Source of the DNA: JADJTT01 sp049306275 | GTDB taxonomy: Bacteria; Bacteroidota; Bacteroidia; Chitinophagales; Saprospiraceae | Length of the DNA: 64,000 nt | NCBI GenBank assembly: GCA_049306275.1 | Contig: JBAQQB010000135.1 | Span: forward strand, 1 to 64,000 | Direction of reading: 5' to 3' | In this document: positions 41,855 through 53,864 of the stretch, piece after piece | Position numbering within the stretch: the first letter of the stretch is position 1 | Layout of the letters: each line of letters opens with the position of its first letter | The notes under the pieces: generated by a model | Seen by the model: the letters and a program-made list of their open reading frames with translations, nothing else | What the model was told of the DNA's origin: nothing | Database searches by the model: none | Made by a program: the position numbers and the translations under genes

Positions 41855-44419
41855 CTATTCTTCATTAGTTTCTTCTTCACCGCCATCCTGCAACACAGCT
41901 ACATCGGCGATTTCGTCGTCTTCGTCGAGACGGATGACCCGCACGCCCTGGGTAGCGCGTCCCATCACCCGGATATCGTTCACCGGCATCCGGATGACGA
42001 TTCCCGACTTGGTCGTGATCATCAGGTCTTCTTCTTCCCTGACGGCTTTGATGGCGATGACGGCTCCGGTCTTGTCGGTGACCATCATTGTCCGGACGCC
42101 TTTTGCGCCGCGGTTGGTCAGGCGGTAGTCCTGGAACTGCGACCGTTTGCCGTTGCCTTTTTCAGAAACGACAAGGATCGTGTAAGACTCATCCTCGGGG
42201 TCGATGCAGACCATGCCGACTACGGAGTCTTTTTTGCCTGTCAGTGAAACGCCTTTGACCCCTGCTGCCGTGCGGCCCATCGGCCTCACCGTGCGTTCAT
42301 TGAAGCGGATGGCGTTGCCCTGGCGGGTGGCGATGAAGATCTCATGTCCGCCATTGGTTAGACGCGCTTCGAGCAGCTGGTCACCTTCGTTGATCGAAAT
42401 AGCGGCGATCCCTCCGCTTCTGGGCCTGGTAAAGGCTTCGAGGGAGGTTTTTTTGATCATGCCTTCTTTGGTGCAGAAGAGGATGAAGTGCGACTCGGTA
42501 AAAGCGGTATCCGTCAAATCGGGGATGATGATATAGGCTTTCACCTTATCATTCTGCGGTATGGCCAGGATATTCTGGATCACGCGCCCGCTGGATGTCT
42601 TCGATGCTTCGGGAATTTCAAACACTCTCAACCAATGGCATTTACCTTGTTCAGTAAATAAGAGTAAATATGCATGGTTATTTCCCACGAACATGTGCTC
42701 AACAAAGTCAGCTTCCCGTGTTTTTGCGCCTCGGGTGCCTCTTCCGCCCCTGCCCTGGAGCTTGTATTCGCTCACCGGCGTGCGCTTGATGTAGCCCAGG
42801 TGTGAGATGGTAACAACGACGTCGTCATCGGGAATGAGCTCTTCCATGCTGATCTCGCCATCGGCAAAGGTGATCTCGGTGCGGCGGGGATCTCCGAATT
42901 TTTCCTTGATGTCGCTCAGTTCCTGTTTGACGATTTCGCGCTGGAGGTGCTCGCTGTCCAGGATGTCGCGCAGGTGCTTGATCTCGTGGAGCAGTTCATC
43001 GAATTCGGCACGCACTTTATCGCGTTCCAGGCCGGTGAGGCGCTGCAAGCGCATGTCGAGGATGGCCCGGGCCTGGGTTTCGGAGAGGACAAAACCCTCA
43101 GCCGGACGGAGTTCTTCGGGCGATTCCTGGATGAGTTGGCCGAATTTTACCCAGAAAGCGTCGAGGTCGTCGATGAAAGCGCCTTTCATAAGACCTTCGC
43201 GCGCTTCCTCCGGTGTACGGGAAGCGCGGATCAGGTCGATAACGCGATCGATGTAGTCGAGGGCGATGAGCAGGCCGAGCAGCACGTGTGCGCGTTCCAG
43301 GGCTTTGCGCAACTCGAAGCGGGTGCGCCGCACGATGACTTCCAGGCGGAAATGGATGAACTCGTCGATGAGTTCCCGGAGGTTGAGCGTATGGGGACGT
43401 CCGCGCACCAGCGCCACGTTGTTAACGCCGTAGGAATTCTGCAGCGGGGTGTACTTGTACAGTTTGCTCAGCACAACGCTGGCCATGGCGTCGCGCTTGA
43501 TCTCGATCACGATGCGAAGGCCGCTGCGGTCGGAAGATTCGTCGCGGATATCGCTGATGCCCTCGATTTTTTTCTCGTTGACCAGATCGGCGATCTTGAT
43601 GATAAGAGAGGCTTTGTTGACCTGGTAGGGAATCTCAGTGATGATAATGGATTCTTTGCCCGTGTGGGAGGTCTCGATTGTGGATCTGCCCCTCACCACT
43701 ACCCTGCCGCGGCCGGTTTCAAAGGCTTCTTTCACGCCTTCATAGCCATAGATAATACCGCCGGTAGGAAAATCCGGTCCTTTGATGAACTCGGTCAGCT
43801 CGTCGATGGTGATATCGGGTTTATCAACCATGGCCACGATGCCGTCGATGACCTCGCTGAGGTTGTGAGGCAGCATGTTGGTGGCCATACCTACGGCGAT
43901 ACCGGAGGCGCCGTTGACCAGGAGATTGGGCAGCCTGGCCGGGAGCACGGAGGGTTCCTGAAGGGAGTCGTCGAAGTTGTTGACAAAATCGACGGTGTCT
44001 TTCTCGATATCGGCGAGCATTTCTTCGGAAATGCGCGCCAGCCGGGCTTCGGTATATCGCATGGCGGCGGGGCTGTCGCCGTCCATAGAACCGAAGTTGC
44101 CCTGACCGTCGATAAGCGGATAGCGGAGCGACCAGTCTTGTGCCATGCGCACCATGGTGTCGTAGACGGAACTATCGCCGTGCGGATGGTATTTACCGAG
44201 CACTTCCCCGACGATACGGGCAGATTTCTTGTGAGGTTTGTTGTAGGCCATGCCTAATTCGTGCATGCCGAAGAGCACCCTCCGGTGGACGGGTTTGAAT
44301 CCGTCGCGTACATCAGGAAGGGCCCGGGCAACGATGACAGACATCGAATAGTCGATGTAAGCCGTCTTCATCTGGTCTTCAATGTTGACCGGGATAATTC
44401 GCTGGCTAGATGGGTCCAT
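41855..44419 (-). CDS. gyrA: DNA gyrase subunit A
   Basis: An 854-residue GyrA. The breakage-reunion half has catalytic Tyr in AAMRYTEARL and the quinolone region HPHGDSSVYD, with the Ser and Asp of sensitive enzymes at both key positions. The C-terminal pinwheel carries a GyrA-box variant QGRGGRG (consensus QRRGGKG), needed for wrapping DNA and negative supercoiling, so it is gyrase rather than ParC. It ends in an acidic tail. With GyrB (not here) it introduces negative supercoils. Single gene with its own promoter. Confidence 0.97.
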   Translation of the reverse strand: MDPSSQRIIPVNIEDQMKTAYIDYSMSVIVARALPDVRDGFKPVHRRVLFGMHELGMAYNKPHKKSARIVGEVLGKYHPHGDSSVYDTMVRMAQDWSLRYPLIDGQGNFGSMDGDSPAAMRYTEARLARISEEMLADIEKDTVDFVNNFDDSLQEPSVLPARLPNLLVNGASGIAVGMATNMLPHNLSEVIDGIVAMVDKPDITIDELTEFIKGPDFPTGGIIYGYEGVKEAFETGRGRVVVRGRSTIETSHTGKESIIITEIPYQVNKASLIIKIADLVNEKKIEGISDIRDESSDRSGLRIVIEIKRDAMASVVLSKLYKYTPLQNSYGVNNVALVRGRPHTLNLRELIDEFIHFRLEVIVRRTRFELRKALERAHVLLGLLIALDYIDRVIDLIRASRTPEEAREGLMKGAFIDDLDAFWVKFGQLIQESPEELRPAEGFVLSETQARAILDMRLQRLTGLERDKVRAEFDELLHEIKHLRDILDSEHLQREIVKQELSDIKEKFGDPRRTEITFADGEISMEELIPDDDVVVTISHLGYIKRTPVSEYKLQGRGGRGTRGAKTREADFVEHMFVGNNHAYLLLFTEQGKCHWLRVFEIPEASKTSSGRVIQNILAIPQNDKVKAYIIIPDLTDTAFTESHFILFCTKEGMIKKTSLEAFTRPRSGGIAAISINEGDQLLEARLTNGGHEIFIATRQGNAIRFNERTVRPMGRTAAGVKGVSLTGKKDSVVGMVCIDPEDESYTILVVSEKGNGKRSQFQDYRLTNRGAKGVRTMMVTDKTGAVIAIKAVREEEDLMITTKSGIVIRMPVNDIRVMGRATQGVRVIRLDEDDEIADVAVLQDGGEEETNEE

Positions 44420-44450
44420 AATTAATTTTCAAACGGTTTCTTTAACCCGG

Positions 44451-44458
44451 CAAAGATA
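44451..44458 (-). promoter_or_regulatory. -7 promoter element for gyrA
   Basis: Reads TATCTTTG on the minus strand, a perfect TAnnTTTG, 31 bases before the gyrA ATG. Back-to-back with the menG promoter. Confidence 0.6.
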
Positions 44459-44474
44459 AGAAAAATGATGCAGG

Positions 44475-44504
44475 TTGTTTTATCCCGCAACAGCCTTATC
44501 TTTG
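44475..44504 (+). promoter_or_regulatory. Promoter for menG/ubiE
   Basis: TTG (44475-44477), 19 bases, then TATCTTTG (44497-44504), a full Bacteroidota -33/-7 promoter. It would start RNA near 44511, only a few bases before the TTG start codon at 44516. Confidence 0.65.
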
Positions 44505-44515
44505 CGGCTAAAAAA

Positions 44516-45247
44516 TTGCAAAGAGAAGTAAAACCGTATCAGGAAGATGGGAGCAAGAAGGCACAGGTGTCCAAAATGTTCGACAATATTGCTCCCCGCT
44601 ATGATTTCCTCAACCGCTTTTTATCGCTTGGCATCGACCAGGTATGGCGGACAAAGGCCATCGCCTGCCTGCCTACCGGCAATGACAGCACGTTGCTGGA
44701 CGTAGCTACCGGCACTGCCGACCTGGCTATCGAAATGGTGAGGCAGGGCAAGGCAGGAAAGGTCATCGGTATTGATATCGCCAACGAGATGCTGGACGTC
44801 GGCAGGGGAAAGCTGAAAAAGCGCCGCCTCGATGAGCGCATCGACCTGCGCTATGGCGATTCCGAAAATTTGCCTTTCGACAGCAATACGTTCGACGGAA
44901 TGGCCGTTGCTTTTGGTGTGCGCAACTTTGAAAATCTGCCCAAGGGACTGAGCGAGATCGCCCGCGTTCTCAAACCGGGCGCCACGGCGGTGGTCCTGGA
45001 GTTTTCCAGGCCGCGCCTCTTTCCCTTCAAGCAGATCTACAACACCTATTTCCAATACCTGCTGCCGCTGATCGGCCGGGTTACCTCCAAAGATCCCAAA
45101 GCCTACCGGTATCTGTACGAATCGGTTCAGGTTTTTCCAGACAGGGAGCAGTTTCTCTCCCGTCTCGAAGAGGCAGGGTTCACAAAAGGATGGTACAAGG
45201 CCCTGACACTTGGAATTTGCTGCATTTATGTAGCGCAAAAGAAATAA
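44516..45247 (+). CDS. menG: Demethylmenaquinone methyltransferase
   Basis: A 243-residue SAM methyltransferase: MFDNIAPRYDFLNRFLSLGID, LLDVATGTADLAIEM (SAM motif I), GDSENLPF, VAFGVRNFENL, typical of UbiE/MenG. It adds the final methyl group to demethylmenaquinone at the membrane. I start at TTG 44516 because residues just after it (REVKPY) match where Bacteroidota MenG proteins begin, and because the ATG at 44465 lies upstream of the promoter at 44475-44504. It is followed by porT after 21 bases, a pairing conserved in Bacteroidota. Confidence 0.93.
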   Translation: MQREVKPYQEDGSKKAQVSKMFDNIAPRYDFLNRFLSLGIDQVWRTKAIACLPTGNDSTLLDVATGTADLAIEMVRQGKAGKVIGIDIANEMLDVGRGKLKKRRLDERIDLRYGDSENLPFDSNTFDGMAVAFGVRNFENLPKGLSEIARVLKPGATAVVLEFSRPRLFPFKQIYNTYFQYLLPLIGRVTSKDPKAYRYLYESVQVFPDREQFLSRLEEAGFTKGWYKALTLGICCIYVAQKK

Positions 45248-45268
45248 CACGACAACCGGTTTATCAGT

Positions 45269-45979
45269 ATGAATTTCAAAAAACTCTTCCTTTCCGCGTT
45301 ACTGCTGTCGCTGGCCGCCTCCGGCTTGTTTGCCCAAGGTTCGCGCGGCAACTACAACTTCCTGGATTTCAACCAGAAGCCTTATTATTTCGGCATTACG
45401 CTGGGGTATAACTCTTCCAACTTCAGGGTGCTTCAGTCCAGGAACTTCGTGCAAAGCGACAGCATCCGCCTGGTGGAGTCCGTAACGGGACCTGGCTTTA
45501 ACCTCGGCATCGTCAGTAACCTGAAGGTGGGCGACTATTTCGATATCCGGTTCCTGCCTACCCTTTCTTTTGCGGAGCGCAACATCAACTATGCCGCGGT
45601 CAGGGATGTACGTCCGCCCTTCAGCAGGGGTATCGAGTCGGTTTTTGTGGAAATGCCTTTCCAGGTGCGCTACAAATCCCAGCCCTTCAACGACATGCGT
45701 TTGTTTGTGCTGGCGGGTATCAAATACGCTTTCGACGTGGCCAGCGAGTCGCGCACCAGGCAGTCGACAGAGCTGGTAAAGGTCTCTCCCACAGACTTCT
45801 CTTTCGAGGTCGGCGCGGGCGCTCAATTTTTCTTTCCTTATTTTATTTTCTCCCCTGAGCTGAAGTTTTCACATGGCCTTGGCAATGTCCTGATCTTCGA
45901 TCAGTCGCTGGAAGAGGCTTCCGTCATCGAGAAGATACTCTCCCGCACCCTGACCCTTTCGCTCCATTTCGAGGGGTAA
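45269..45979 (+). CDS. porT: Type IX secretion/gliding protein PorT
   Basis: A 236-residue outer-membrane protein: signal peptide ending SGLFAQ, then NFLDFNQKPYYFGITLGYNSSNF and alternating amphipathic strands ending LTLSLHFEG, as in PorT. PorT is required for the Type IX secretion system that exports proteins with C-terminal sorting domains, such as the one at 22415. Downstream of menG as in other Bacteroidota. Confidence 0.9.
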   Translation: MNFKKLFLSALLLSLAASGLFAQGSRGNYNFLDFNQKPYYFGITLGYNSSNFRVLQSRNFVQSDSIRLVESVTGPGFNLGIVSNLKVGDYFDIRFLPTLSFAERNINYAAVRDVRPPFSRGIESVFVEMPFQVRYKSQPFNDMRLFVLAGIKYAFDVASESRTRQSTELVKVSPTDFSFEVGAGAQFFFPYFIFSPELKFSHGLGNVLIFDQSLEEASVIEKILSRTLTLSLHFEG

Positions 45980-45990
45980 AACAGCAAGAA

Positions 45991-46707
45991 GTGAACTGGC
46001 AAACCGGAGAATTATATTTCGCGCTTTCGCTGGCATCTGTTGCGCTGGCTTTCGCCGCTTATCACTTCCTGAATCACGCAGACCGCTTCAGGACATGGAT
46101 TGCTGATCGCGCGGGCGAGGCGGATGCCCCGGTGCAAGTGATTGTTTTTCAAAGACTTTCCGGCCTGGTAATCCTGGGGTTGATCCCTCTGGCTGTTGCG
46201 CTGGCTGCAACAGGGCAAGGATTCGGCTATTTTGGGCTGAGTTTTTCCGATATGGACCAGGTTTTGATCTGGACGCTTGTTGCATCGGTCATCTTGTTGC
46301 CCATAGGCTACCTGAATGCCCGAAGGGCAGATAATCAGGCCATGTACCCACAAATGCGGTTGAGCGAATGGTCTTATGGCCTGTTGTTGTGGAGCAACCT
46401 CACCTGGGTACTGTACCTGCTGGGGTACGAAATCCTGTTCCGGGGCATTCTCTTTTTCCCCATTCTCGATCACTATGGCCTGGTGGTGGCCATTTCAGCC
46501 AACGCAGCTGTTTACTCCCTGGCCCACATCCCAAAAGGTCTGAAGGAGACCATCGGCGCCATCCCTTTCGGAATAATAGTTTGTCTTGTAGCTGAGAAAA
46601 CCGGAAACATTTGGTTTCCTTTTCTTGTTCATTGCGTAATGGCCTTGAGCAACGAATGGTTTTCCATTTTCCAGAACCCCAACATGCATTTGAAAAAATC
46701 ACAGTGA
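45991..46707 (+). CDS. CPBP-family intramembrane metalloprotease
   Basis: A 238-residue membrane protein with about seven hydrophobic segments and the CPBP (Abi/Rce1) motifs: ExxxR in YEILFRGILF, a His in VYSLAHIPKG, and HCVMALSN near the C-terminus. The first Glu of the usual EE pair is Tyr. Such proteases cut substrates within the membrane. GTG start 45991, 11 bases after porT. Substrate unknown. Confidence 0.85.
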   Translation: MNWQTGELYFALSLASVALAFAAYHFLNHADRFRTWIADRAGEADAPVQVIVFQRLSGLVILGLIPLAVALAATGQGFGYFGLSFSDMDQVLIWTLVASVILLPIGYLNARRADNQAMYPQMRLSEWSYGLLLWSNLTWVLYLLGYEILFRGILFFPILDHYGLVVAISANAAVYSLAHIPKGLKETIGAIPFGIIVCLVAEKTGNIWFPFLVHCVMALSNEWFSIFQNPNMHLKKSQ

Positions 46708-46708
46708 G

Positions 46709-47698
46709 ATGAAAATTATGGTTACGGGCTCGGCAGGGTTTGTCGGGATACCCCTTTGTCAACAACTGGTTGAGAACGGCCACGAGGTCAATGCCCTCGT
46801 CCGCTCCTCTTCTTTGGACCATCCGCTTCGGCGTCCGGGCATCAACATCATAGAGGGCGACCTCCTGGAGCCGGAAAGCCTTGAAAAGGCTGTTGACGGC
46901 TGCGGCCAAATCTACCACCTGGCAGCTTTTACCGGGGTGTGGTCGCCTGATCCAACCATTTACCATAAAGTCAATGTGGATGGCACAAAAGCGGTGCTGG
47001 ACGCCGCCGTCAGGGCAGGCGTCAAACGCGTTGTCATCACTTCCACAGCAGGCGTGATCGGCCCTTCCCCTGGTAAAGGAACCCAGGTAAACGAGGAGAC
47101 CAACCCCATACCAGAGCTCACGACCGACTACGAGCGCACCAAGCTGGAATCGGAAAAACTCGCTTTCCGGTATCTGGAGCAAGGCCTGGACGTGATCATC
47201 GTCAACCCCTCGCGGGTGTTTGGCAAGGGCTGGCTGCGCGACAGTAACTCGGTGACCCGACTGATCAAATTGTACGACGAAGGGAAATGGCGATTTGTGC
47301 CAGGCGATGGCGATCGCGTAGGCAACTACGTGTATGTCGACGACGTGGTGAATGGCCACCTGCTGGCTATGGACCACGGGAAGCCCGGCGAGCGCTATAT
47401 CCTCGGCGGGGCCAACCTTTCTTACAACGAACTATTCGGCCTGCTGCGAGAAGTGACGGGCAAGGATTACAGAATGGTGCACCTGCCTGTTTCCTCGATG
47501 ATGGCTTTCGCCCGTGCGGAGGTATTCATGGCCAAACAACTCGGGAAAAAGCCGTTCATCGTTCCCGATCTGGTAAAAAAATATACCAAAGACTGGATAC
47601 TGAGCAGCTCAAAAGCTGAAACCGAGCTGGGCTACACCATCACACCTGTAAAGACAGCCCTGGAGGAAACCTTGAACTGGATCAGGGGGCTAAACTGA
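46709..47698 (+). CDS. NAD(P)-dependent epimerase/dehydratase (dihydroflavonol reductase-like)
   Basis: A 329-residue extended SDR: TGSAGFVG (TGxxGxxG) at the start, HLAAFTG, and the catalytic YERTK (Yxxx K). It resembles the hopanoid-associated sugar epimerase/dihydroflavonol 4-reductase branch acting on sugars or sterol-like alcohols. It begins two bases after the CPBP gene and overlaps the convergent SDR gene by nine bases. Substrate not inferable. Confidence 0.88.
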   Translation: MKIMVTGSAGFVGIPLCQQLVENGHEVNALVRSSSLDHPLRRPGINIIEGDLLEPESLEKAVDGCGQIYHLAAFTGVWSPDPTIYHKVNVDGTKAVLDAAVRAGVKRVVITSTAGVIGPSPGKGTQVNEETNPIPELTTDYERTKLESEKLAFRYLEQGLDVIIVNPSRVFGKGWLRDSNSVTRLIKLYDEGKWRFVPGDGDRVGNYVYVDDVVNGHLLAMDHGKPGERYILGGANLSYNELFGLLREVTGKDYRMVHLPVSSMMAFARAEVFMAKQLGKKPFIVPDLVKKYTKDWILSSSKAETELGYTITPVKTALEETLNWIRGLN

Positions 47699-48496
47699 GC
47701 GCTCCTTTTTCTCGATCTCATCCAGGATGCTCCTCGACACCGCAGGAAGCCGAATCGCATCAGGCACGAGCCGCGAAAGAAAAACACTTAGTTTGTTAGC
47801 CCAACCCGGGATGATCACATGCTGGTTCCTCAACAAGCCGTCAATAGCGGCCTTTGCCATGGCCTCCGGTTCAAGTGTGATGAATTTCGCCTTCCAACCC
47901 TGTTTCTCGATGGAATCGGTAACGAAGGCGTTGGTCTTCATTGGCCCCGCCAACAATACGCTGACATGGGTGCCGCTCCCTTTCAGTTCAAAATTCAGCC
48001 CCCTGGAAAGGAAGTAAACATAGGCCTTGGAACCGGGATAAAAGGTCTTGTACGCCACCGGATTAAAAGCGATGGTACTCGACACGTTGAGAATGTACGC
48101 CTTTGGGTGCGATTTTAGCTCCGGAATAAGCAGGTAAGACAACAAGCTCGTGGCCCTGACATTCAGTTTGATCATTTTATCCAGGTATTCCAAAGGCGTT
48201 TTATCCAGCTTCATGGAACCTCCAAACCCTGCATTGTTGATCAGCATATCGATCCGGAATCGCTCCAGGGCCCATGCAACCAGGCGGTGAACAGCATCTT
48301 CTTCGGTGAGGTCTACTTCGAAAAAAGCAGTTTCGACCCTGTATTGGCCATTGATCTGATCTGCAAGCTCTTCCAGGCCTTCTCCAGGCAGGGAAACTAG
48401 AAGAATATTTTTGCCCCGCCGGGCGCATTCCACCGCGAAGGCCTTCCCCAGACCAGTACTCGATCCCGTTATCAACACGTAATTTGCCGGATTCAT
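47690..48496 (-). CDS. Short-chain dehydrogenase/reductase
   Basis: A 268-residue classical SDR: ITGSSTGLGKAF (TGxxxGxG) near the N-terminus, INNAGFG, Ser in ILNVSST and catalytic FYPGSK (Yxxx K). Start taken at ATG 48496 because the nucleotide-binding strand begins six residues later; ATG 48529, which is five bases after the acpH stop, is possible. Substrate unknown. Confidence 0.85.
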   Translation of the reverse strand: MNPANYVLITGSSTGLGKAFAVECARRGKNILLVSLPGEGLEELADQINGQYRVETAFFEVDLTEEDAVHRLVAWALERFRIDMLINNAGFGGSMKLDKTPLEYLDKMIKLNVRATSLLSYLLIPELKSHPKAYILNVSSTIAFNPVAYKTFYPGSKAYVYFLSRGLNFELKGSGTHVSVLLAGPMKTNAFVTDSIEKQGWKAKFITLEPEAMAKAAIDGLLRNQHVIIPGWANKLSVFLSRLVPDAIRLPAVSRSILDEIEKKERSV

Positions 48497-48533
48497 GTCA
48501 CTTGCTTTGAACAAGGGCAAAGGAAGCATTTTT

Positions 48534-49124
48534 TTACTGTCCTTCCAACAGTATTTCGCCCTTAACATACCTGACCAGGTCGGGGAAAAACTCCCGATAA
48601 TCTCGCTGAAAATCTTCCCAATAATTCAGGAGGTTCTCAAAGGCATTATTAAACCATTCGGGCTTTGAAGCCCGGTATCTCATGCGGTCGAAGGCATAGA
48701 GCATGCCCTCCTCAGTGCTGTAGGAGGTCAGCCAATCGGCGGCGATCATGCGGGGCACCCGCTCCTGCAGGCGCTCGGGCATCAGATGCAGGCTGGATTG
48801 GAGAATGGTGTAGATACTTCTGGAAAACTGTGGCAGCGGAAGATGGTGGTGATCGCTCCAGTTGGCTGCCAGCAGGTAGTCGTAGTACATATCGACCACT
48901 ACGGGGGCGTACTTTCCATGAAAGGACCGCATCCTGGCCGTTCCGGCCTTGACTGCCGGATGACTGTCGGTGTAGGAGTCAATCTTGCGATGAAGCAACA
49001 CGCCCCGCTGAACGGGCCCGGGCAGACCGGCTACCTCTGATTGCCTGAGAAAGTCTCCCAGGAAATTGCCCACTACCAGGTGGGGATGGTCGAAAGAAAG
49101 GTATGCGTGGGCCAGGAAATTCAT
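48534..49124 (-). CDS. acpH: Acyl carrier protein phosphodiesterase
   Basis: A 196-residue AcpH/DUF479 protein beginning MNFLAHAYLSFDHPHLVVGNFLGDF, with the HD-like residues of this branch (HRKIDSYTD, VVDMYYDYLLA) in order. It removes the phosphopantetheine arm from ACP. Start at ATG 49124; an upstream in-frame ATG at 49142 only adds six residues. Confidence 0.9.
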   Translation of the reverse strand: MNFLAHAYLSFDHPHLVVGNFLGDFLRQSEVAGLPGPVQRGVLLHRKIDSYTDSHPAVKAGTARMRSFHGKYAPVVVDMYYDYLLAANWSDHHHLPLPQFSRSIYTILQSSLHLMPERLQERVPRMIAADWLTSYSTEEGMLYAFDRMRYRASKPEWFNNAFENLLNYWEDFQRDYREFFPDLVRYVKGEILLEGQ

Positions 49125-49174
49125 ATTCAAGTAAACCAACAAGGAGGATAAAAGATTATTAATTTGAAAAACCG

Positions 49175-49182
49175 TACTTTTG
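49175..49182 (+). promoter_or_regulatory. -7 element for ychF-rluE
   Basis: TACTTTTG, a perfect TAnnTTTG, 28 bases before the ychF ATG. Confidence 0.5.
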
Positions 49183-49210
49183 CGCGGCTTTTTAACTAAC
49201 CCTTCGAATC

Positions 49211-50308
49211 ATGGGATTGCAATGTGGAATCGTGGGCATGCCCAACGTCGGTAAATCGACCCTCTTCAACGCGCTTACTTCGGCCAAAGCGCTGGCCGCC
49301 AATTATCCTTTCGCCACCAAAGACCCCAACGTGGGCATCATTACCGTGCCCGATCCCAGGCTCGACAAGCTCGTCGAGCTGGTCAAGCCCCGCAGCGTCG
49401 TGCCTACCACAATTGAGATCGTCGACATCGCCGGCCTGATCAAGGGCGCCAGCAAGGGCGAAGGACTGGGCAACCAGTTCCTGGCCAATATCCGGGAAGT
49501 CAACGCCATCGTCCACGTCGTGCGCTGCTTCGAGAACGACAACGTCGTGCACGTCGACGGCGGTATCGATCCTGTCAGGGATAAAGAAGTCATCGATACC
49601 GAACTACTGCTCAAAGATATCGAGACGGTGGAAAAACGGGTCGACAAGCTGAAAAAACAGGCCAAGAGCGGCAAAAAGGAAGACCAGCGCCTGGTGCAAA
49701 TCGCCGAAGACATCCTGGTCCACCTCAACAACATGGAGCCTGCCCGCTCTTTTCAAATGGATGAGGAAGCCAGAGAGCTGGTTCGCGATATGTTCCTGCT
49801 CACCGCCAAACCCATCCTCTACGTCTGCAATGTCGACGAGGCCAGCGTGCTGACCGGCAATGCGCACACCGAACGGCTCAAAAAGGCCATTGAGAAAGAG
49901 GAAGCCGAAATGATCCTCGTCAGCGCCGAAATAGAATCAGAGATCGCCCAGTTGGAAACCATGGAAGAACGCATGGACTTCCTGCACGAAATGGGACTCG
50001 ACGAGCCGGGCGTCAACCGCCTGATCCACGCCAGCTACAAACTGCTGCACCTCATCACCTACTTCACCGCCGGCGAAAAGGAAGTGCGCGCCTGGACTAT
50101 TGTCAACGGCTGGAAAGCCCCTCAGGCAGCCGGCGTCATCCACACCGATTTCGAAAAAGGCTTCATCCGCGCCGAGGTCATCAAATACGACGACTACATC
50201 AAATACGGCTCCGAGCACGCCGTCAAGGAAGCCGGCAAAATGGCTGTGGAAGGCAAGGACTATGTGGTGCATGATGGAGATGTGATGCATTTCAGGTTTA
50301 ATGTTTAA
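49211..50308 (+). CDS. ychF: Redox-regulated ATPase YchF/OLA1
   Basis: A 365-residue YchF: P-loop GMPNVGKST (9-17), the switch I/G3 region DIAGLIKGASKGEGLGNQF with the YchF-specific insertion, and a C-terminal TGS domain (LHLITYFTAGEKEVRAWTI). It hydrolyses ATP rather than GTP and binds ribosomes. It ends one base inside rluE. Confidence 0.97.
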   Translation: MGLQCGIVGMPNVGKSTLFNALTSAKALAANYPFATKDPNVGIITVPDPRLDKLVELVKPRSVVPTTIEIVDIAGLIKGASKGEGLGNQFLANIREVNAIVHVVRCFENDNVVHVDGGIDPVRDKEVIDTELLLKDIETVEKRVDKLKKQAKSGKKEDQRLVQIAEDILVHLNNMEPARSFQMDEEARELVRDMFLLTAKPILYVCNVDEASVLTGNAHTERLKKAIEKEEAEMILVSAEIESEIAQLETMEERMDFLHEMGLDEPGVNRLIHASYKLLHLITYFTAGEKEVRAWTIVNGWKAPQAAGVIHTDFEKGFIRAEVIKYDDYIKYGSEHAVKEAGKMAVEGKDYVVHDGDVMHFRFNV

Positions 50309-50862
50309 TGCCCAGATACTTCCTCATCTATAAACCATTTGGAGTCCTCTCCCAATTCACCCGGGAAACGCCGGAGCATAAGACTTTAGGCGACCTCTAC
50401 CCTTTTCCCAAAGATGTCTACCCCGTCGGAAGGCTCGACCAGGACAGTGAGGGATTGCTTTTGCTGACAGACGACAAAAGCCTGAACAAAAAGCTATTGG
50501 ACCCCGCTTTCGAGCACGAGCGAACCTATTGGGTGCAAGTGGAAGGCATTCCGGATCAGGAGTCACTCCAGTCATTGAGGACCGGAGTGACTATCCGCAT
50601 CAAAGGGCAGGCTTACAAGACCCGTCCGGCGCATGTGCGGTTGTTGGAGCAGGCCCCTCCCCTTCCCGAGCGCGACCCCCCGATCCGCTTTCGAAAAAAC
50701 ATTCCTGATTCTTGGTTGGAACTCACCCTGATCGAGGGCAAGAACCGGCAGGTGCGGCGCATGTGCGCGCAGGTTGGGTATCCGGTGCTCAGGCTGGTGC
50801 GCTGCCGCATTGGGGAATGGAAGATAGAGGGGATGAAGATTGGAGAAGTCAAGGAGTTGTAA
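50308..50862 (+). CDS. rluE: 23S rRNA pseudouridine synthase, RluE-like
   Basis: A 184-residue RsuA/RluE-family enzyme. The catalytic Asp is in GRLDQDSEGLL; KNRQVRRMCAQVGYPVLRLVR is the usual C-terminal motif. It lacks the S4 domain of RsuA/RluB, as RluE does. It isomerises a uridine in 23S rRNA. Starts one base before the ychF stop ends. Confidence 0.9.
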   Translation: MPRYFLIYKPFGVLSQFTRETPEHKTLGDLYPFPKDVYPVGRLDQDSEGLLLLTDDKSLNKKLLDPAFEHERTYWVQVEGIPDQESLQSLRTGVTIRIKGQAYKTRPAHVRLLEQAPPLPERDPPIRFRKNIPDSWLELTLIEGKNRQVRRMCAQVGYPVLRLVRCRIGEWKIEGMKIGEVKEL

Positions 50863-50893
50863 AAAAAGAAGCCGCCTTGGAGGAGGCGGCTTC
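50861..50893 (-). terminator. Intrinsic terminator of ppdK
   Basis: 10-bp stem (50868-50877 with 50884-50893, GC-rich, 6-base loop) followed on the minus strand by seven T's (50861-50867). Directly downstream of the ppdK stop. Confidence 0.8.
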
Positions 50894-50927
50894 GATGTTG
50901 TAAGACACGTTCTCTATTCAATTGGGA

Positions 50928-53690
<2,763 letters not shown>

Positions 53691-53727
53691 GTTGAATAAT
53701 CTTACTGTTGAGATAGTGTATTTCTTA

Positions 53728-53735
53728 CAAATATA
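53728..53735 (-). promoter_or_regulatory. -7 element for ppdK
   Basis: Reads TATATTTG on the minus strand, perfect TAnnTTTG, 37 bases before the ppdK ATG. Confidence 0.55.
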
Positions 53736-53810
53736 CCGAAAGGTAGTCCCTTATGGTTTTTGGCCGAATGATTTTCATCAAGGGGGGGATTGATCTTCAT
53801 CATTATAAAC

Positions 53811-53839
53811 AGGACACCCCGCTTTGGGCGGGGTGTCCT
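53811..53839 (-). terminator. Hairpin ending the rnf operon
   Basis: 12-bp GC-rich perfect stem (53811-53822 with 53828-53839, 5-base loop) 26 bases beyond the rnfB stop. The T-tract is weak. Confidence 0.65.
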
Positions 53840-53864
53840 GCTTATCAAACAAATTATCTCATGA

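Noticed and set aside
40451..44257. Plus-strand frames of about 440 codons opposite the TPR gene and gyrA
   Set aside because: Antisense to clearly coding genes; no start signal or family features.
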